Positions 15,947 to 25,062 are shown, numbered from the stretch's first letter. The stretch is DNA of 50,102 nucleotides from Spirochaetaceae bacterium bin103 (GCA_002238925.1 MPNH01000041.1:1-50102); one strand, 5' to 3'. The notes: generated from the sequence alone by a model not told the origin. Translations and numbers: made by a program.

Positions 15947-17092
15947 GTGAGCGAACAATGGCCGCCGCTGGCGGAGGTGCGCAAGGAACTGCGGGTGGAA
16001 TGGTACCGGTGCCCGGTGGCGCCGGCCAGGTTGCGGGAACTGATGCGGCGCAGCGACGCGAAGGGCTGGTTCCAGGCCGGCGGGCACCTGGCGCTGTTCG
16101 GATGCACGGCGGCACTGGTAATCCTGTGCTGGGCGCACCAGCTCTGGTTGCTGTTCGCGCTGGCGCTGTTTGCGCACGGCACCATCGGCACCTTCTTCCG
16201 CGGACTGGCGACCCACGAGTTGAACCACAAGACGGTGTTCCGTACCAAGTGGCTGAACAAGCTGTTCTTGTACGTGTACGCGCTGCCGAGCTGGGACAAC
16301 CCGTTCCACTACGCCGTGAGCCACACGTATCACCATCGCTACACCCTGCACCCGGAGGGCGACCGCGAAGCGGTGCTGCCGGCCAACGTGTCGCTGCGCT
16401 TCCTGCTGATGCTGCAACTGTTCACCTTCAACGTGTGGCGCTCGCGCCGCAATCTCGGCCACGGCGGCCTGGTGCCGACTGTCCTCGACACCGTGGAGGC
16501 GGCGTTCGGCGTGGTGGGCGGCGAGTGGTGGACCGCCATGTACGCCGACCAGCCGCGGGAGAAGCGCAAGGCGATCTGGTGGGCGCGCGCGATCCTGGCG
16601 TTTCATGGCACCATCCTGGTGGTGGCGGTCGCGACCGGGCTGTGGGTGCTGCCGATCGTGCTGTCGCTGTTTCCATTCATCGCCAACTGGTGGGCGCACT
16701 TCGTCGGCCTGCCAATGCATGCGGGCCTGCGCGACAACGTGACCGACTTCCGCAAGTGCGTGCGCTCGATCACCCTGGACCCGTTCTCGGAGTTCATCTA
16801 CTGGCACATGAACTGGCACACCGAGCACCACATGTACGCCGGCGTGCCCTGCTACAACCTGTCCAAGCTGTACCGCGAGATCGCCGACGACATGCCCAGG
16901 CCGCGCACCCTGGCCGAGGCATGGCGCGAGATGCGCGCCGTCTGGAAGCGCCAGAAGACCGACCCCGGCTACCAGTTCGACACGCCCCTGCCCCCCACCG
17001 CCAACCCCGGCATCGCACCACCCGCCGCGCGCAAGGCTCAGCCTGACGGCCTATCTCAGTCCATCGGCGAACTCGCCCCCGCCGGCCTGTAG
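15947..17092 (+). CDS. Membrane fatty-acid desaturase family protein
   Basis: This 381-aa integral membrane protein has the three histidine boxes of the desaturase/hydroxylase superfamily. They are HELNH at 90-94, HTYHH at 126-130 and HTEHH at 291-295 (with H287 four residues before). Hydrophobic segments lie at about 45-85, 145-160 and 220-250. The boxes bind a di-iron centre that oxidises an acyl or carotenoid-like chain; the exact substrate is unknown. The GTG at 15947 has GGAGGG at 15936-15941; a GTG two codons earlier overlaps that site. It is monocistronic as far as can be seen. Confidence 0.88.
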   Translation: MSEQWPPLAEVRKELRVEWYRCPVAPARLRELMRRSDAKGWFQAGGHLALFGCTAALVILCWAHQLWLLFALALFAHGTIGTFFRGLATHELNHKTVFRTKWLNKLFLYVYALPSWDNPFHYAVSHTYHHRYTLHPEGDREAVLPANVSLRFLLMLQLFTFNVWRSRRNLGHGGLVPTVLDTVEAAFGVVGGEWWTAMYADQPREKRKAIWWARAILAFHGTILVVAVATGLWVLPIVLSLFPFIANWWAHFVGLPMHAGLRDNVTDFRKCVRSITLDPFSEFIYWHMNWHTEHHMYAGVPCYNLSKLYREIADDMPRPRTLAEAWREMRAVWKRQKTDPGYQFDTPLPPTANPGIAPPAARKAQPDGLSQSIGELAPAGL

Positions 17093-17155
17093 TTGGCGTG
17101 TCTCCGGGTACTCATCGCGCGTCCGGCGCGGGCGGGGGTTGCTACGTTTGGGGCC

Positions 17156-17413
17156 ATGCGCACCATCACCCAACGGGAACTCCGCAATGAATCCGCCGCC
17201 GTGTTGCGCGACGTGCAGGCCGGTCAGAGCACGATCATCACCAGGAACGGCACGCCGGTGGCCGAGCTGAGACCGGTGTCCGTGCGCAGGTTCGTACCCC
17301 GCGCCGTCATCGTGGAGAATGGGCACCGCGCACCGCGGATCGATGCCGCACGCTTCCGCGCCGACCTGGACGCGCTGGTCGAAGCCGACGTGGATACCGA
17401 CGATGATGTCTGA
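17156..17413 (+). CDS. Phd/YefM-type antitoxin, orphan
   Basis: This 85-aa protein begins MRTITQRELRNESAAVLRDV, followed by ITRNGTPVAELRPV. This is the N-terminal DNA-binding half of the Phd/YefM fold. The C-terminal tail is acidic (VEADVDTDDDV), as in toxin-binding tails. The ATG at 17156 fits the family; the frame extends upstream to 17093 without a ribosome site. No PIN or RelE-type toxin follows: 17414-17517 has no recognisable gene. It is therefore either orphan or has lost its partner. Confidence 0.85.
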   Translation: MRTITQRELRNESAAVLRDVQAGQSTIITRNGTPVAELRPVSVRRFVPRAVIVENGHRAPRIDAARFRADLDALVEADVDTDDDV

Positions 17414-17517
17414 GCATTACGCTTGCTACGCTCCAGAAGGTTGCCCACGCACTCGGAAAGGCGGTCCACATCGAGCTCTCATGATCCGCGGGTGCCGGTG
17501 ACGACCGCCGTCATCAA

Positions 17518-18441
17518 CTAACCGAAGGCCGCGATGATCTCCTCGTCCACGCGCTGCAGGTCTTCGACATTGTCCTGGGTGGCGCAGCACATCTCCACCA
17601 CGCCGGCATCCGCGAACTGTCCGACAAGGTCAATGTGGAAGTCGCGCGATCCGACCGTCCTGTTTGGATTCTGCTGCAGGATGCGTTTCCGCTCCGCCTC
17701 GTTTGCGGCAAGCCGCAACGGGTAGTGAACCGTCAGGGTGATCTCCGCGGGGTCGCGACCGATGGCTTCGCAATGCCGTTCGAGCACGCTGCGTTTGTGC
17801 TTGAACACCTCGACGTCCATCCCAGCCCAACCGTTGTAGTTGTATATGTCGCCGTAGCGCGCCGCGGTGCGCAGGGTGCGGCGCTCGCCGTTGCCGCCGA
17901 TCATGATCGGGATGTGCGGCTTCTGATAACTGCCCGGGGACAGCGGTGCCCGCTCCAGCCGATAGTATTGGCCCTGGAAGTCGACCGGTTCTTCCGCGGT
18001 AAACAGCTTGCGAATCAGGGAGCAGGCTTCCTCCAGCCGGTCCTGGCGCTCCTTCATGGCAGGGAACACCCAACCGTACGCCTGGTGTTCGCGCTCGTAC
18101 CAGCCGGCGCCGATGCCGAGGATAAGGCGGCCTCGGGAGGCCTGGTCGATCTCGGCGGCCATGTTGGCCACCAGGGCCGGGTTGCGGTAGGGGTTGCCCG
18201 CCACCAGGGTGCCGAGCTTCAGCCTCTTCGTTATGCCCGCGGTTACCGCCATGGGAATGAACGCCTCCCACGCCGGGTTGCGCTCATCCTGCTCGGCGGA
18301 AATGCCCGCCACCGGCACCGGCGGCAAAAAGTGGTCAGGGAACCAGATGCTGTTCCACCGGCCCGCTTCCATCGCCCGGATCTGGGCTTCCATCTCGTCC
18401 CACCCGGCACGGTAGACCTTGAGTTGCGATCCAAATTTCAT
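17518..18441 (-). CDS. LLM-class (luciferase-like) flavin-dependent oxidoreductase
   Basis: This 307-aa protein has a bacterial luciferase-like TIM barrel. It starts MKFGSQLKVYRAGWDEM, then WFPDHFL (about 33-39), LGTLVAGNPYRNPALVANMAAEID, LILGIGAGWYEREHQAYG and HIPIMIGGNGERRTLR. These features match F420- or FMN-dependent members (COG2141). The gene stands alone, divergent from the importer at 18590, and its substrate is not indicated. The ATG at 18441 is the natural start. Confidence 0.9.
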   Translation of the reverse strand: MKFGSQLKVYRAGWDEMEAQIRAMEAGRWNSIWFPDHFLPPVPVAGISAEQDERNPAWEAFIPMAVTAGITKRLKLGTLVAGNPYRNPALVANMAAEIDQASRGRLILGIGAGWYEREHQAYGWVFPAMKERQDRLEEACSLIRKLFTAEEPVDFQGQYYRLERAPLSPGSYQKPHIPIMIGGNGERRTLRTAARYGDIYNYNGWAGMDVEVFKHKRSVLERHCEAIGRDPAEITLTVHYPLRLAANEAERKRILQQNPNRTVGSRDFHIDLVGQFADAGVVEMCCATQDNVEDLQRVDEEIIAAFG

Positions 18442-18532
18442 CTGTCCTTGAACCTACACCTAGAGGAATGAGACCGGGTAGTGTCGCGCCGCGGTTTTCC
18501 GCCCGGTCCACGATAGTAGGCGGTGCGCGAGG

Positions 18533-18560
18533 TTGACAGGTGGTGGTGGCAGGCTACCAT
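18533..18560 (+). promoter_or_regulatory. Sigma70-type promoter of importer system 3
   Basis: TTGACA (18533-18538) and TACCAT (18555-18560) are separated by 16 bp, about 30 bp before the binding-protein ATG. GAGGAGGT at 18578-18585 is the ribosome site. Confidence 0.65.
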
Positions 18561-18589
18561 GCGGGCAGTACACTCCCGAGGAGGTAGGT

Positions 18590-20545
18590 ATGAAAGCGAT
18601 TACCGGCGTAATGGTCTCGCTGGTGCTGCTCGGTTCGGCCGCGATGGTCTGGGCCGGCGGCGAGGACGAGGGCTCGTCCGAGTCAAGCTCGGCTGGGGCG
18701 ATGGTCAGTTCCGGCAGCTACAACGAAGCGCCCGCTCTGGCGCAACTGGTGGCGTCAGGAGATCTGCCGCCCGTTGAGGAACGGCTGCCGCCGGAGCCGC
18801 TGGTGGTGAAGGTGAAGGATGAGATCGGCCAGTACGGCGGAGCGATCACGGCCATCAAGCACAGCACCGGCAACTGGTACATGATCGCGCACGTCAACAT
18901 CGAACCGTTGATGGAGCTCGATCCGGAGGACTCCCTGAACGTGGTGCCCAACGTGGCGCGCGCCTGGGACTGGAACGCCGACAAGTCGCAGCTCACCGTG
19001 CACCTGCGCGAGGGCATAAAGTGGTCGGACGGCGAGCCGTTCACCGCCGAGGACCTGCGCTTCCACTACGAGGACGTGCAGTTCAACGAGCAACTGACGC
19101 CGCTCACCCCCGGCGCCTGGATGTCGCACGGCTCCCGTATGACGTTCACGCAGATCGACGACAGCACCGTGCAGTTCGGATTCGCCGGGCCGTCGCCCGC
19201 GCAGCTGTTCATGTTCACCGCCGCCAACGGTTACATGAACCACTACTTCCCGGCGCACTACTTCAAGGAGCTGCACATCGACTACAACGAGGACGCGGAC
19301 AAGAAGGCCAAGGAAGAAGGGCTCGAGGAGTGGTGGCAGCTGTTCAACCAGACGCGCGAGAAGACGCGGCCCTACATCCACTATCCCGGCCCGCCCTACC
19401 TGTTCGCCTGGGTGCCCACCTCGGTGACCATGGACCGTACCGTCTGGGACCGCAATCCGTACTACTGGAAGGTGGACGAGGCCGGCAACCAGCTGCCCTA
19501 CCTGGACAACATCTACGGTGTGCTGGTGGTGGAGTCGGAGCTGGTCAAGGCGCGCGGCATCGCCGGCGAGTTCGACTTCCTGGTCGAGGGCTTCGGCATG
19601 GACGAGGCGCCGCTGTTGGAACAGAACGCGGAGCGCTACAACTACAACGTGATCATCGGCCCCAACACCTGGGCCGGCGCCGGCTCCTACTACCTGAACC
19701 TGAACCACAAGGATCCGGTCAGGCGCGAGCTGTACCGCGACGCGCGCTTCCGGCAGGCCCTGTCGCACGCCATCGACCGCGACGAGATCAACGACATCGT
19801 GTTCCAGGGGCTGGCCACGCCGCTGCTCGGCTTCGCCTTGGGCGACGAGCCGTTCTACGATGAAGAGGTGCAGGCCGCCGAGCAGGAGGCAATCCGCTAC
19901 GACGTGGACGAGGCCAACCGGCTGCTCGACGAGGTCGGCCTGACCGAGCGCGACGGCGACGGCTACCGGCTCACCTCCGACGGCGAGCGCCTCACCCTGG
20001 AGGTGATCACCGGCACCGGCCTGGCCGACCTGGTCACCATCTCCGAGCTGGTGACCAACTACTGGCGCGAGGTGGGGGTGGAGCTGAAGTTCAGCATTAT
20101 CGAGCGCAGCCTGTTCTCGCTGCGCACCAACAACGCCGACTTCGACCTGACCACCTGGATCATGGAGCCGAGCCAGTTGAAGTACCGCACCGACAGCCCG
20201 GCGAGCGGCTGGTTCCTGACCGTCGGGCACTGGGCGCCGCTGTGGCGCAACTGGTACCAGTCCAACGGCGAGTCGGGCGAAGAACCGGTCGGCGTCGCCA
20301 AGGAGATGCTCGACCTCGGCCACGCGATGCGCAACGAGCTCGACGACGACAAGTGGCAGGAGATGGGCAAGGAGTTCATGATGATGTTCGCCGAGAACGT
20401 GTTCGCCATCGGCACCGTCGGCCTGCCGCCGCGCCCGATGATCTTCCGCAACAACATCATGAACCTGTACGACGAGCTGGCGTGGACCAACGCCACCGCC
20501 GGCAACTTCCGCGGGCGCGTCTACCAGTGGTGGATCAAGGAGTAG
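18590..20545 (+). CDS. ABC transporter substrate-binding protein, family 5 (system 3)
   Basis: This 651-aa protein has the signal peptide MKAITGVMVSLVLLGSAAMVWA. A Gly/Glu/Ser-rich linker (GGEDEGSSESSSAG) follows, and there is no lipobox Cys. The SBP_bac_5 domain shows VHLREGIKWSDGEPFTAEDL, a Tyr/Trp-rich central part and RFRQALSHAIDRDEIND. The ATG at 18590 follows a strong Shine-Dalgarno. The mature N-terminus (YNEAPALAQLVASGDLPPVEERLP) matches the system 1 binding protein. A rho-independent terminator right after the gene separates it from the permeases, which would allow more binding protein than channel to be made. Confidence 0.93.
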   Translation: MKAITGVMVSLVLLGSAAMVWAGGEDEGSSESSSAGAMVSSGSYNEAPALAQLVASGDLPPVEERLPPEPLVVKVKDEIGQYGGAITAIKHSTGNWYMIAHVNIEPLMELDPEDSLNVVPNVARAWDWNADKSQLTVHLREGIKWSDGEPFTAEDLRFHYEDVQFNEQLTPLTPGAWMSHGSRMTFTQIDDSTVQFGFAGPSPAQLFMFTAANGYMNHYFPAHYFKELHIDYNEDADKKAKEEGLEEWWQLFNQTREKTRPYIHYPGPPYLFAWVPTSVTMDRTVWDRNPYYWKVDEAGNQLPYLDNIYGVLVVESELVKARGIAGEFDFLVEGFGMDEAPLLEQNAERYNYNVIIGPNTWAGAGSYYLNLNHKDPVRRELYRDARFRQALSHAIDRDEINDIVFQGLATPLLGFALGDEPFYDEEVQAAEQEAIRYDVDEANRLLDEVGLTERDGDGYRLTSDGERLTLEVITGTGLADLVTISELVTNYWREVGVELKFSIIERSLFSLRTNNADFDLTTWIMEPSQLKYRTDSPASGWFLTVGHWAPLWRNWYQSNGESGEEPVGVAKEMLDLGHAMRNELDDDKWQEMGKEFMMMFAENVFAIGTVGLPPRPMIFRNNIMNLYDELAWTNATAGNFRGRVYQWWIKE

Positions 20546-20571
20546 AGGAGTAGCCTGAGTCCGAAACTTGG

Positions 20572-20611
20572 CGGCGGGCGCCGGCCGCAACAGCCGGCGC
20601 CCGCCGTTTTT
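20572..20611 (+). terminator. Rho-independent terminator between binding-protein and permease genes
   Basis: A perfect 14-bp GC stem (20572-20585 with 20593-20606) has a 7-nt loop and is followed by TTTTT (20607-20611). It sits 27 bp after the binding-protein stop and 13 bp before the permease ATG, so permease expression needs read-through. Confidence 0.88.
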
Positions 20612-20624
20612 CCAAAGCACAGCT

Positions 20625-21620
20625 ATGGTTAACTACGTCATTCGGCGGGTGCTGTACATGGCTCTGGTCCTGGTGCTGGTGTCGATGATCGCCTTTCTGA
20701 TCATCCAGCTCCCGCCGGGCGACTACCTGACCGTGTACCGCGCCAACCAGCAGGCTCTCGGGCGCGACGTCGACGAGGCGGAGCTGGCGGCGATGGGCAA
20801 GCTGTACGGCCTGGACAAGCCGGTGTACGTGCAGTACGCGGTGTGGGTCTGGCGCATTTCGCGCGGCAACCTGGGCTGGTCGTTCAACCTCAAGGAGAAG
20901 GTGGGCACGCTGATCGCCGACCGGCTTCCGTTCACGGTCCTGCTGTCGCTGTCGTCGCTGGTGTTCGCCTACGTGATCGCCATCCCGATCGGCATCTACT
21001 CCGCCACCCACCAGTACTCGATTGCCGACTTTTCCTTCACCTTCATGGGGTTCGTGGGCCTGGCCACGCCCAACTTCCTGCTCGCACTGATCTTCATGCT
21101 GCTGTTCAACCGCTGGTTCGGCTGGAGCATCGGCGGGCTGTTTTCGCCGGAGTTCGTCGATGCGCCGTGGAGCTGGGCGCGGGTGCTCGACCTGATCAAG
21201 CACATGCCGATTCCGGTGCTGGTGATCGGCACCGCCGGTACCGGCTACCTGGTGCGGGTGATGCGCGGCTCGCTGCTCGACGAGCTGGCGCGGCAGTACG
21301 TGATCACGGCGCGCGCCAAGGGGGTGGAGGAGCACACCCTGCTGTACAAGTACCCGGTGCGGCTGTCGATCAACCCGATCGTTAGCACGGTGGGCTGGGC
21401 GCTGGCCGGCATCGTTTCCGGCGAGACCATCACCGCCATCGTGCTGGGGCTGGAGACCACTGGGCCGCTGCTGTTCCGGGCGCTGCTGGCGCAGGACATG
21501 TATCTGGCCGGCAGCATCACCATGCTGCTCACCTTCATGGTGGTAATCGGCACATTCATCTCCGACATGCTGCTGGTGCTGATCGATCCGCGCATCCGCT
21601 ACGAGGCGATGGCGGGCTGA
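20625..21620 (+). CDS. ABC transporter permease, DppB/OppB type (system 3)
   Basis: This 331-aa permease starts MVNYVIRRVLYMALVLVLVSM, followed by LPPGDYLTVYRAN. It has a BPD_transp_1 domain with the coupling loop LLDELARQYVITARAKG. It is paralogous to 2196-3182 over its whole length. The ATG at 20625 comes right after the terminator and has no clear Shine-Dalgarno; a frame extension back into the hairpin is not meaningful. The stop is directly followed by the ATG of the next permease. It forms the membrane channel with that gene product. Confidence 0.93.
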   Translation: MVNYVIRRVLYMALVLVLVSMIAFLIIQLPPGDYLTVYRANQQALGRDVDEAELAAMGKLYGLDKPVYVQYAVWVWRISRGNLGWSFNLKEKVGTLIADRLPFTVLLSLSSLVFAYVIAIPIGIYSATHQYSIADFSFTFMGFVGLATPNFLLALIFMLLFNRWFGWSIGGLFSPEFVDAPWSWARVLDLIKHMPIPVLVIGTAGTGYLVRVMRGSLLDELARQYVITARAKGVEEHTLLYKYPVRLSINPIVSTVGWALAGIVSGETITAIVLGLETTGPLLFRALLAQDMYLAGSITMLLTFMVVIGTFISDMLLVLIDPRIRYEAMAG

Positions 21621-22781
21621 ATGAGCGAAATCGCCGCACCCGGCGCGGGTCAGGCGCCGCGCCCCGCCGGGCCTGCCGGACCGGTACCGCATGCTGTGGA
21701 GGACGACCGCTACTTCGTCGCCTCGCAGTGGCAGCTCATGTGGCGCAAGTTCACCCGCCACAAGCTGGCCATCGCCGGCGGGGCGGTGCTGGCGGTGTTC
21801 TACGTGTTCGCCATGTTCAGCGAGTTCTTCGCCACCCACGACATCCTCAAGCACAGTTCGGAGTTCGTGTTCATGCGCCCGCAGAAGATCCGTTTCGGCG
21901 ACGAGAACGGCTGGGGGCTGCGCCCGTTCGTGTACGACGTGCAGAAGGTGGTGGACCGCAAGGCGTTCCGCCGCGTGTACGTGGAAGACCCGGAGACGCG
22001 CAACTACATCCGCTTCTTCGTGCACGGCGACCCGTACAAGCTGTGGGGCATCTGGGAGGCGGACCTGCGCCTGGCCGGGGTCGAGGAGGGTGCGTTCTAC
22101 CTGTTCGGCACCGACAAGCTCGGCCGCGACCTGTACTCGCGCATCGTCTACGCCTCCCGCATCTCGCTGTCGATCGGCTTGGTGGGCGTGTTCCTGAGCT
22201 TCGTGCTCGGCTGCACCATGGGCGGCATCTCCGGCTACTACGGTGGCAAACCGGACATGATCATTCAGCGCGGCATCGAGATCCTGATCTCGCTGCCCAC
22301 CATCCCGCTGTGGATGGCGCTGAGCGCCGCCCTGCCGACTCACTGGGGCACCCTGAAGACCTACTTCGCGATTACCATCATCCTGTCGATGTTCGGCTGG
22401 GCCGGGCTGGCGCGGGTGGTGCGCGGCAAGCTGCTGGAGCTGCGCCAGCAGGACTTCGTGACCGCGGCGCGGGTGGCCGGCCGCGGCGAGGGCAAGATCG
22501 TCGCCCTGCACCTGCTGCCGAGTTTCATGAGCTACCTGATCGTGAGCCTGACCCTGGCGGTGCCCTACATGATCCTGGGCGAGACCGCGCTCAGCTTCCT
22601 GGGCCTGGGGCTGCGCCCGCCGGTGGTGAGCTGGGGCACGCTGCTGAAGGACGCCCAGAATGTGCATGCGGTGCTGCTGCACCCGTGGCTGCTGATCCCC
22701 GGCATCTTCGTGGTGGTCGCCGTGCTGGCGTTCAACTTCCTCGGCGACGGCCTCCGCGACGCCGCCGACCCCTACAAGTAA
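21621..22781 (+). CDS. ABC transporter permease, DppC/OppC type with extra periplasmic segment (system 3)
   Basis: This 386-aa protein has a Pro/Ala/Gly-rich cytoplasmic start, then a membrane helix (about 55-75). About 90 residues without membrane character follow, including FVFMRPQKIRF and an RNYIRFFVHGDPYKLWG stretch. The LFGTDKLGRDLYSR motif then opens the BPD_transp_1 domain. The counterpart in system 1 has the same inserted segment with a matching YPVRFFVQGADYKVLG. The segment may contact the large binding protein. It is contiguous with the upstream stop (TGAATG). No ATPase gene follows. Confidence 0.93.
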   Translation: MSEIAAPGAGQAPRPAGPAGPVPHAVEDDRYFVASQWQLMWRKFTRHKLAIAGGAVLAVFYVFAMFSEFFATHDILKHSSEFVFMRPQKIRFGDENGWGLRPFVYDVQKVVDRKAFRRVYVEDPETRNYIRFFVHGDPYKLWGIWEADLRLAGVEEGAFYLFGTDKLGRDLYSRIVYASRISLSIGLVGVFLSFVLGCTMGGISGYYGGKPDMIIQRGIEILISLPTIPLWMALSAALPTHWGTLKTYFAITIILSMFGWAGLARVVRGKLLELRQQDFVTAARVAGRGEGKIVALHLLPSFMSYLIVSLTLAVPYMILGETALSFLGLGLRPPVVSWGTLLKDAQNVHAVLLHPWLLIPGIFVVVAVLAFNFLGDGLRDAADPYK

Positions 22782-22831
22782 CCGCCGGCCGCGCGCACGG
22801 GCGCACCGGCGGCGCACGGACGGTGCGGGAC

Positions 22832-22858
22832 GGCGCGGGCGGCGCGGGCGGCGCGGGC
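22832..22858 (+). repeat. Three tandem 9-bp GC repeats
   Basis: GGCGCGGGC is repeated three times without interruption (22832-22840, 22841-22849, 22850-22858) in the gap after the importer operon. No function is apparent; replication slippage is the simplest origin. Confidence 0.8.
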
Positions 22859-22902
22859 GCGGTGCGTTGCCGGGCCCGGTCGCGGGCAGTAGAATGTAAC
22901 GG

Positions 22903-23499
22903 TTGAGCATCCCTCTGGCCAATCACAACGGACACCGCGAACCAGCGACTCCCGAAGAAATCTGGAACATCCTGCGCGAGGTCGCGAAAAGCCAGAAAGA
23001 GACCGACCGGCGCATGCAGGAGACCGACGTGCGCCTGCGCAAGCTCGACGAGTTGTTCAACGGACAGTGGGGGAAGCTGATGGAGTCCCTCGTCGAGGGC
23101 GACCTCGTCAAGCTGCTCGCCGAGCGCGGCATGGCGGTCGATCACACCATCAACAAACCGAAGAAGAACTACGGGCCGCGGCGCTGGGAGTTCGATATTC
23201 TGGCTGTCGACGGCCGTGAAGTCGTGGTGGTGGAGGTGAAGACCACCCTCAAGGTCGACGATGTCGACTACTTCGTGGAACGGCTGCAGGACTTTTCCGA
23301 ACTGATGCCCGAGTACGCCGACCGGCGAGTGTACGGGGCGGTGGCGTACCTCAAGTCACACGAGTCGGTGAACGTGCACGCCGCACGGCAGGGTCTGTTC
23401 GTGATCCGCGCTACCGGCAGCAGCGCCACCATTACCAATGACGCAGGGTTCACGCCGCGTGCCTTCGGTGACACGAACCCGGTCCCCGGCGGCTCGTAG
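22903..23499 (+). CDS. Coiled-coil plus PD-(D/E)XK nuclease-fold protein (DUF3782-like)
   Basis: This protein is about 198 aa. Residues about 18-50 form a charged helix (coiled-coil-like, ILREVAKSQKETDRRMQETD). A compact domain follows with WEFDILAVDGREVVVVEVKTTL, the D-x(n)-E-x-K core of PD-(D/E)XK nucleases. Such proteins are widespread in cyanobacteria and MAGs and are of unknown role. The TTG at 22903 gives a plausible N-terminus but has no ribosome site, so the start is uncertain. Parts of this gene (23214-23279 and 23431-23512) reappear at 25063-25209, on the other side of the AbiE pair. Confidence 0.72.
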   Translation: MSIPLANHNGHREPATPEEIWNILREVAKSQKETDRRMQETDVRLRKLDELFNGQWGKLMESLVEGDLVKLLAERGMAVDHTINKPKKNYGPRRWEFDILAVDGREVVVVEVKTTLKVDDVDYFVERLQDFSELMPEYADRRVYGAVAYLKSHESVNVHAARQGLFVIRATGSSATITNDAGFTPRAFGDTNPVPGGS

Positions 23500-23572
23500 C
23501 CGGTCCGCGCCCGGTTGCCCGGCGGCCGCGGTTGGCCGCGGCGCCCGACAAGCACCTATCCATGGCCGACAA

Positions 23573-23606
23573 CTGTTGACAATAACAGGCTCTTTTGTAG
23601 GTTATT
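23573..23606 (+). promoter_or_regulatory. Candidate promoter/operator of the AbiE toxin-antitoxin pair
   Basis: An AT-rich island in a GC-rich setting holds TTGACA at 23576-23581. It also has two short inverted repeats: CTGTT/AACAG (23573-23577, 23584-23588) and AATAAC/GTTATT (23581-23586, 23601-23606). The antitoxin ATG follows at 23624. AbiEi antitoxins are known to bind inverted repeats in their own promoters. Confidence 0.5.
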
Positions 23607-23623
23607 GGTAATGGTTTGTCCAG

Positions 23624-24265
23624 ATGCGCCTCGATGAAGCAGCAGACCTGCTGGGCACGGTGCCCTGGTTCGACCTGCCCACGGTTGTGCAACTCAGCGG
23701 GGAGCCGCGCCGGGACGTGGTGAACCAACTCTTCCGCTGGAGCCGGGCCGGCAAGGTGATCCCGCTGCGCCGCGGCATGTATACCCTGGCCGACCGCTAC
23801 CGCCGCGTCCCGGTGCCGCCGGCGGCGCTGGCCAACGCCCTCTGCTTCCCTTCCTACCTCAGCGGACTGTGGGCGCTCGGCTTCTACGGTCTGATCCCCG
23901 AGGCGGTGCCCGTCTACACAAGCGTCACCACGCGCGGCCCCACGGAATTCGAGAACGCGTTCGGCATGTTCCGTTATACGGCGATCAAGAGAAATCTCTT
24001 CTTCGGTTACCGGTCAGCGACGATTGCCGGCTCCGAGGCGCTGGTGGCGACTGCCGAGAAGGCGCTGCTCGACCTGTTCTACCTGCACTCCGGCGAGTGG
24101 GACCGTAGCCGGATGATCGAGATGCGGTTTCAACAGACCGAGGTCGTCGATCGCGACCGGCTGCTCGCTTATGCGCAGCGCACCGGCAAGCCGCGCATTG
24201 GGCGCGCCGTCGATGTGTGGCTGACCTGCAGCGCGGAGCAGGACGCCATGGGAGTGGAACTGTGA
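23624..24265 (+). CDS. AbiEi-family antitoxin
   Basis: This 213-aa protein has an N-terminal winged helix (TVVQLSGEPRRDVVNQLFRW, then KVIPLRRGMYTL). The AbiEi C-terminal domain follows (SYLSGLWALGFYGLIPEAVPVYTSVTTRGP, then EALVATAEKALLDLFYL). Members repress their operon and counter the AbiEii nucleotidyltransferase in type IV toxin-antitoxin systems that block phage growth. The ATG at 23624 lacks a clear Shine-Dalgarno, so a leaderless or short-leader message is possible. The stop overlaps the toxin start (GTGA). Confidence 0.9.
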   Translation: MRLDEAADLLGTVPWFDLPTVVQLSGEPRRDVVNQLFRWSRAGKVIPLRRGMYTLADRYRRVPVPPAALANALCFPSYLSGLWALGFYGLIPEAVPVYTSVTTRGPTEFENAFGMFRYTAIKRNLFFGYRSATIAGSEALVATAEKALLDLFYLHSGEWDRSRMIEMRFQQTEVVDRDRLLAYAQRTGKPRIGRAVDVWLTCSAEQDAMGVEL

Positions 24266-25062
24266 AGGAGCAGGCGCTTGCCCAGGCCATGCGATTCGGT
24301 GATCCGCAGCGCCGGCTCAACGCTCTGCGCGAGTACCTGCAGGCGTTTATCATGCGGTCGCTGCACGAGAGCGAGGCGGGGCGGGCGGTGGCGTTCGTCG
24401 GCGGCACCGCGCTGCGGTTTCTCGAGGATCTGCCACGATTCTCGGAAGACCTCGACTTCTCCCGCGTTTCCGAAGAGGGCTACGAACCGGTGCGTTGGTT
24501 CGCGAAACTGAAGCGGGATCTCCACTTCGCCGGCTTCGACAGCACCATCCGTTGGATCGAACGGGAGCCGGTGCAGGTGGCCTGGGTGCGGACGGCGCAC
24601 CTGCTCCGGGAAGCCGGCCTGTCAGGACACGCGCGGCAGAACCTCTCCGTGAAGGTGGAGATCGACATCCGCCCGCCGGCCGGCGCCGCGATCCGGCGCA
24701 CCCTGGTGACGCGCCAGTTCACCTTTGTCATCAGCCACTACGACCTGCCGTCGCTGTTCGCAGGCAAGCTGCACGCCCTGCTCACCCGCGGCTATCCCAA
24801 GGGGCGCGACTGGTACGACCTGATCTGGTACCGCTCACGGCGTCCGCCGCCGGCGCCCAACCTGCAACTTCTGCACAACGCGCTCGATCAGACGCAGGGC
24901 GCCGGCCGCTACCGCGCCGCCGACTGGCGCGCACTGCTGTCCGCGCGCCTCGCCGACCTGGACACCCGCGCGCTGGCCCGCGACGTGCAGCCCTTCCTGG
25001 AGCGCCCCGAGGACGCCGCCCTGCTCGACCGTGCCAACCTCGAGGACGTCCTCGCCCGCTGA
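24262..25062 (+). CDS. AbiEii-family nucleotidyltransferase toxin
   Basis: This 266-aa protein contains the nucleotidyltransferase core G47-G48-T49...R52...S61-x-D63-x-D65 (FVGGTALRFLEDLPRFSEDLDF). The family domain continues with LSVKVEIDIRPP, then a KLHALLTRGYPKGRDWYDLIWY segment typical of AbiEii. Related toxins transfer nucleotides to tRNA acceptor ends. The start is the GTG at 24262 overlapping the antitoxin stop; the frame is open 15 codons upstream, inside the antitoxin gene. All expected catalytic residues are present, so the toxin looks intact. Confidence 0.9.
   Translation: MKEQALAQAMRFGDPQRRLNALREYLQAFIMRSLHESEAGRAVAFVGGTALRFLEDLPRFSEDLDFSRVSEEGYEPVRWFAKLKRDLHFAGFDSTIRWIEREPVQVAWVRTAHLLREAGLSGHARQNLSVKVEIDIRPPAGAAIRRTLVTRQFTFVISHYDLPSLFAGKLHALLTRGYPKGRDWYDLIWYRSRRPPPAPNLQLLHNALDQTQGAGRYRAADWRALLSARLADLDTRALARDVQPFLERPEDAALLDRANLEDVLAR

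Noticed and set aside
22832..22858. GC tandem repeats considered as the start of a CRISPR array or a replication origin
   Set aside because: The units are 9 bp, contiguous and without spacers; no DnaA-type boxes or cas genes nearby.
20535..22922. A 795-aa minus-strand frame opposite the system 3 permeases
   Set aside because: His/Arg/Gln-rich composition typical of the reverse frame of a high-GC gene; the plus-strand permeases are clear.
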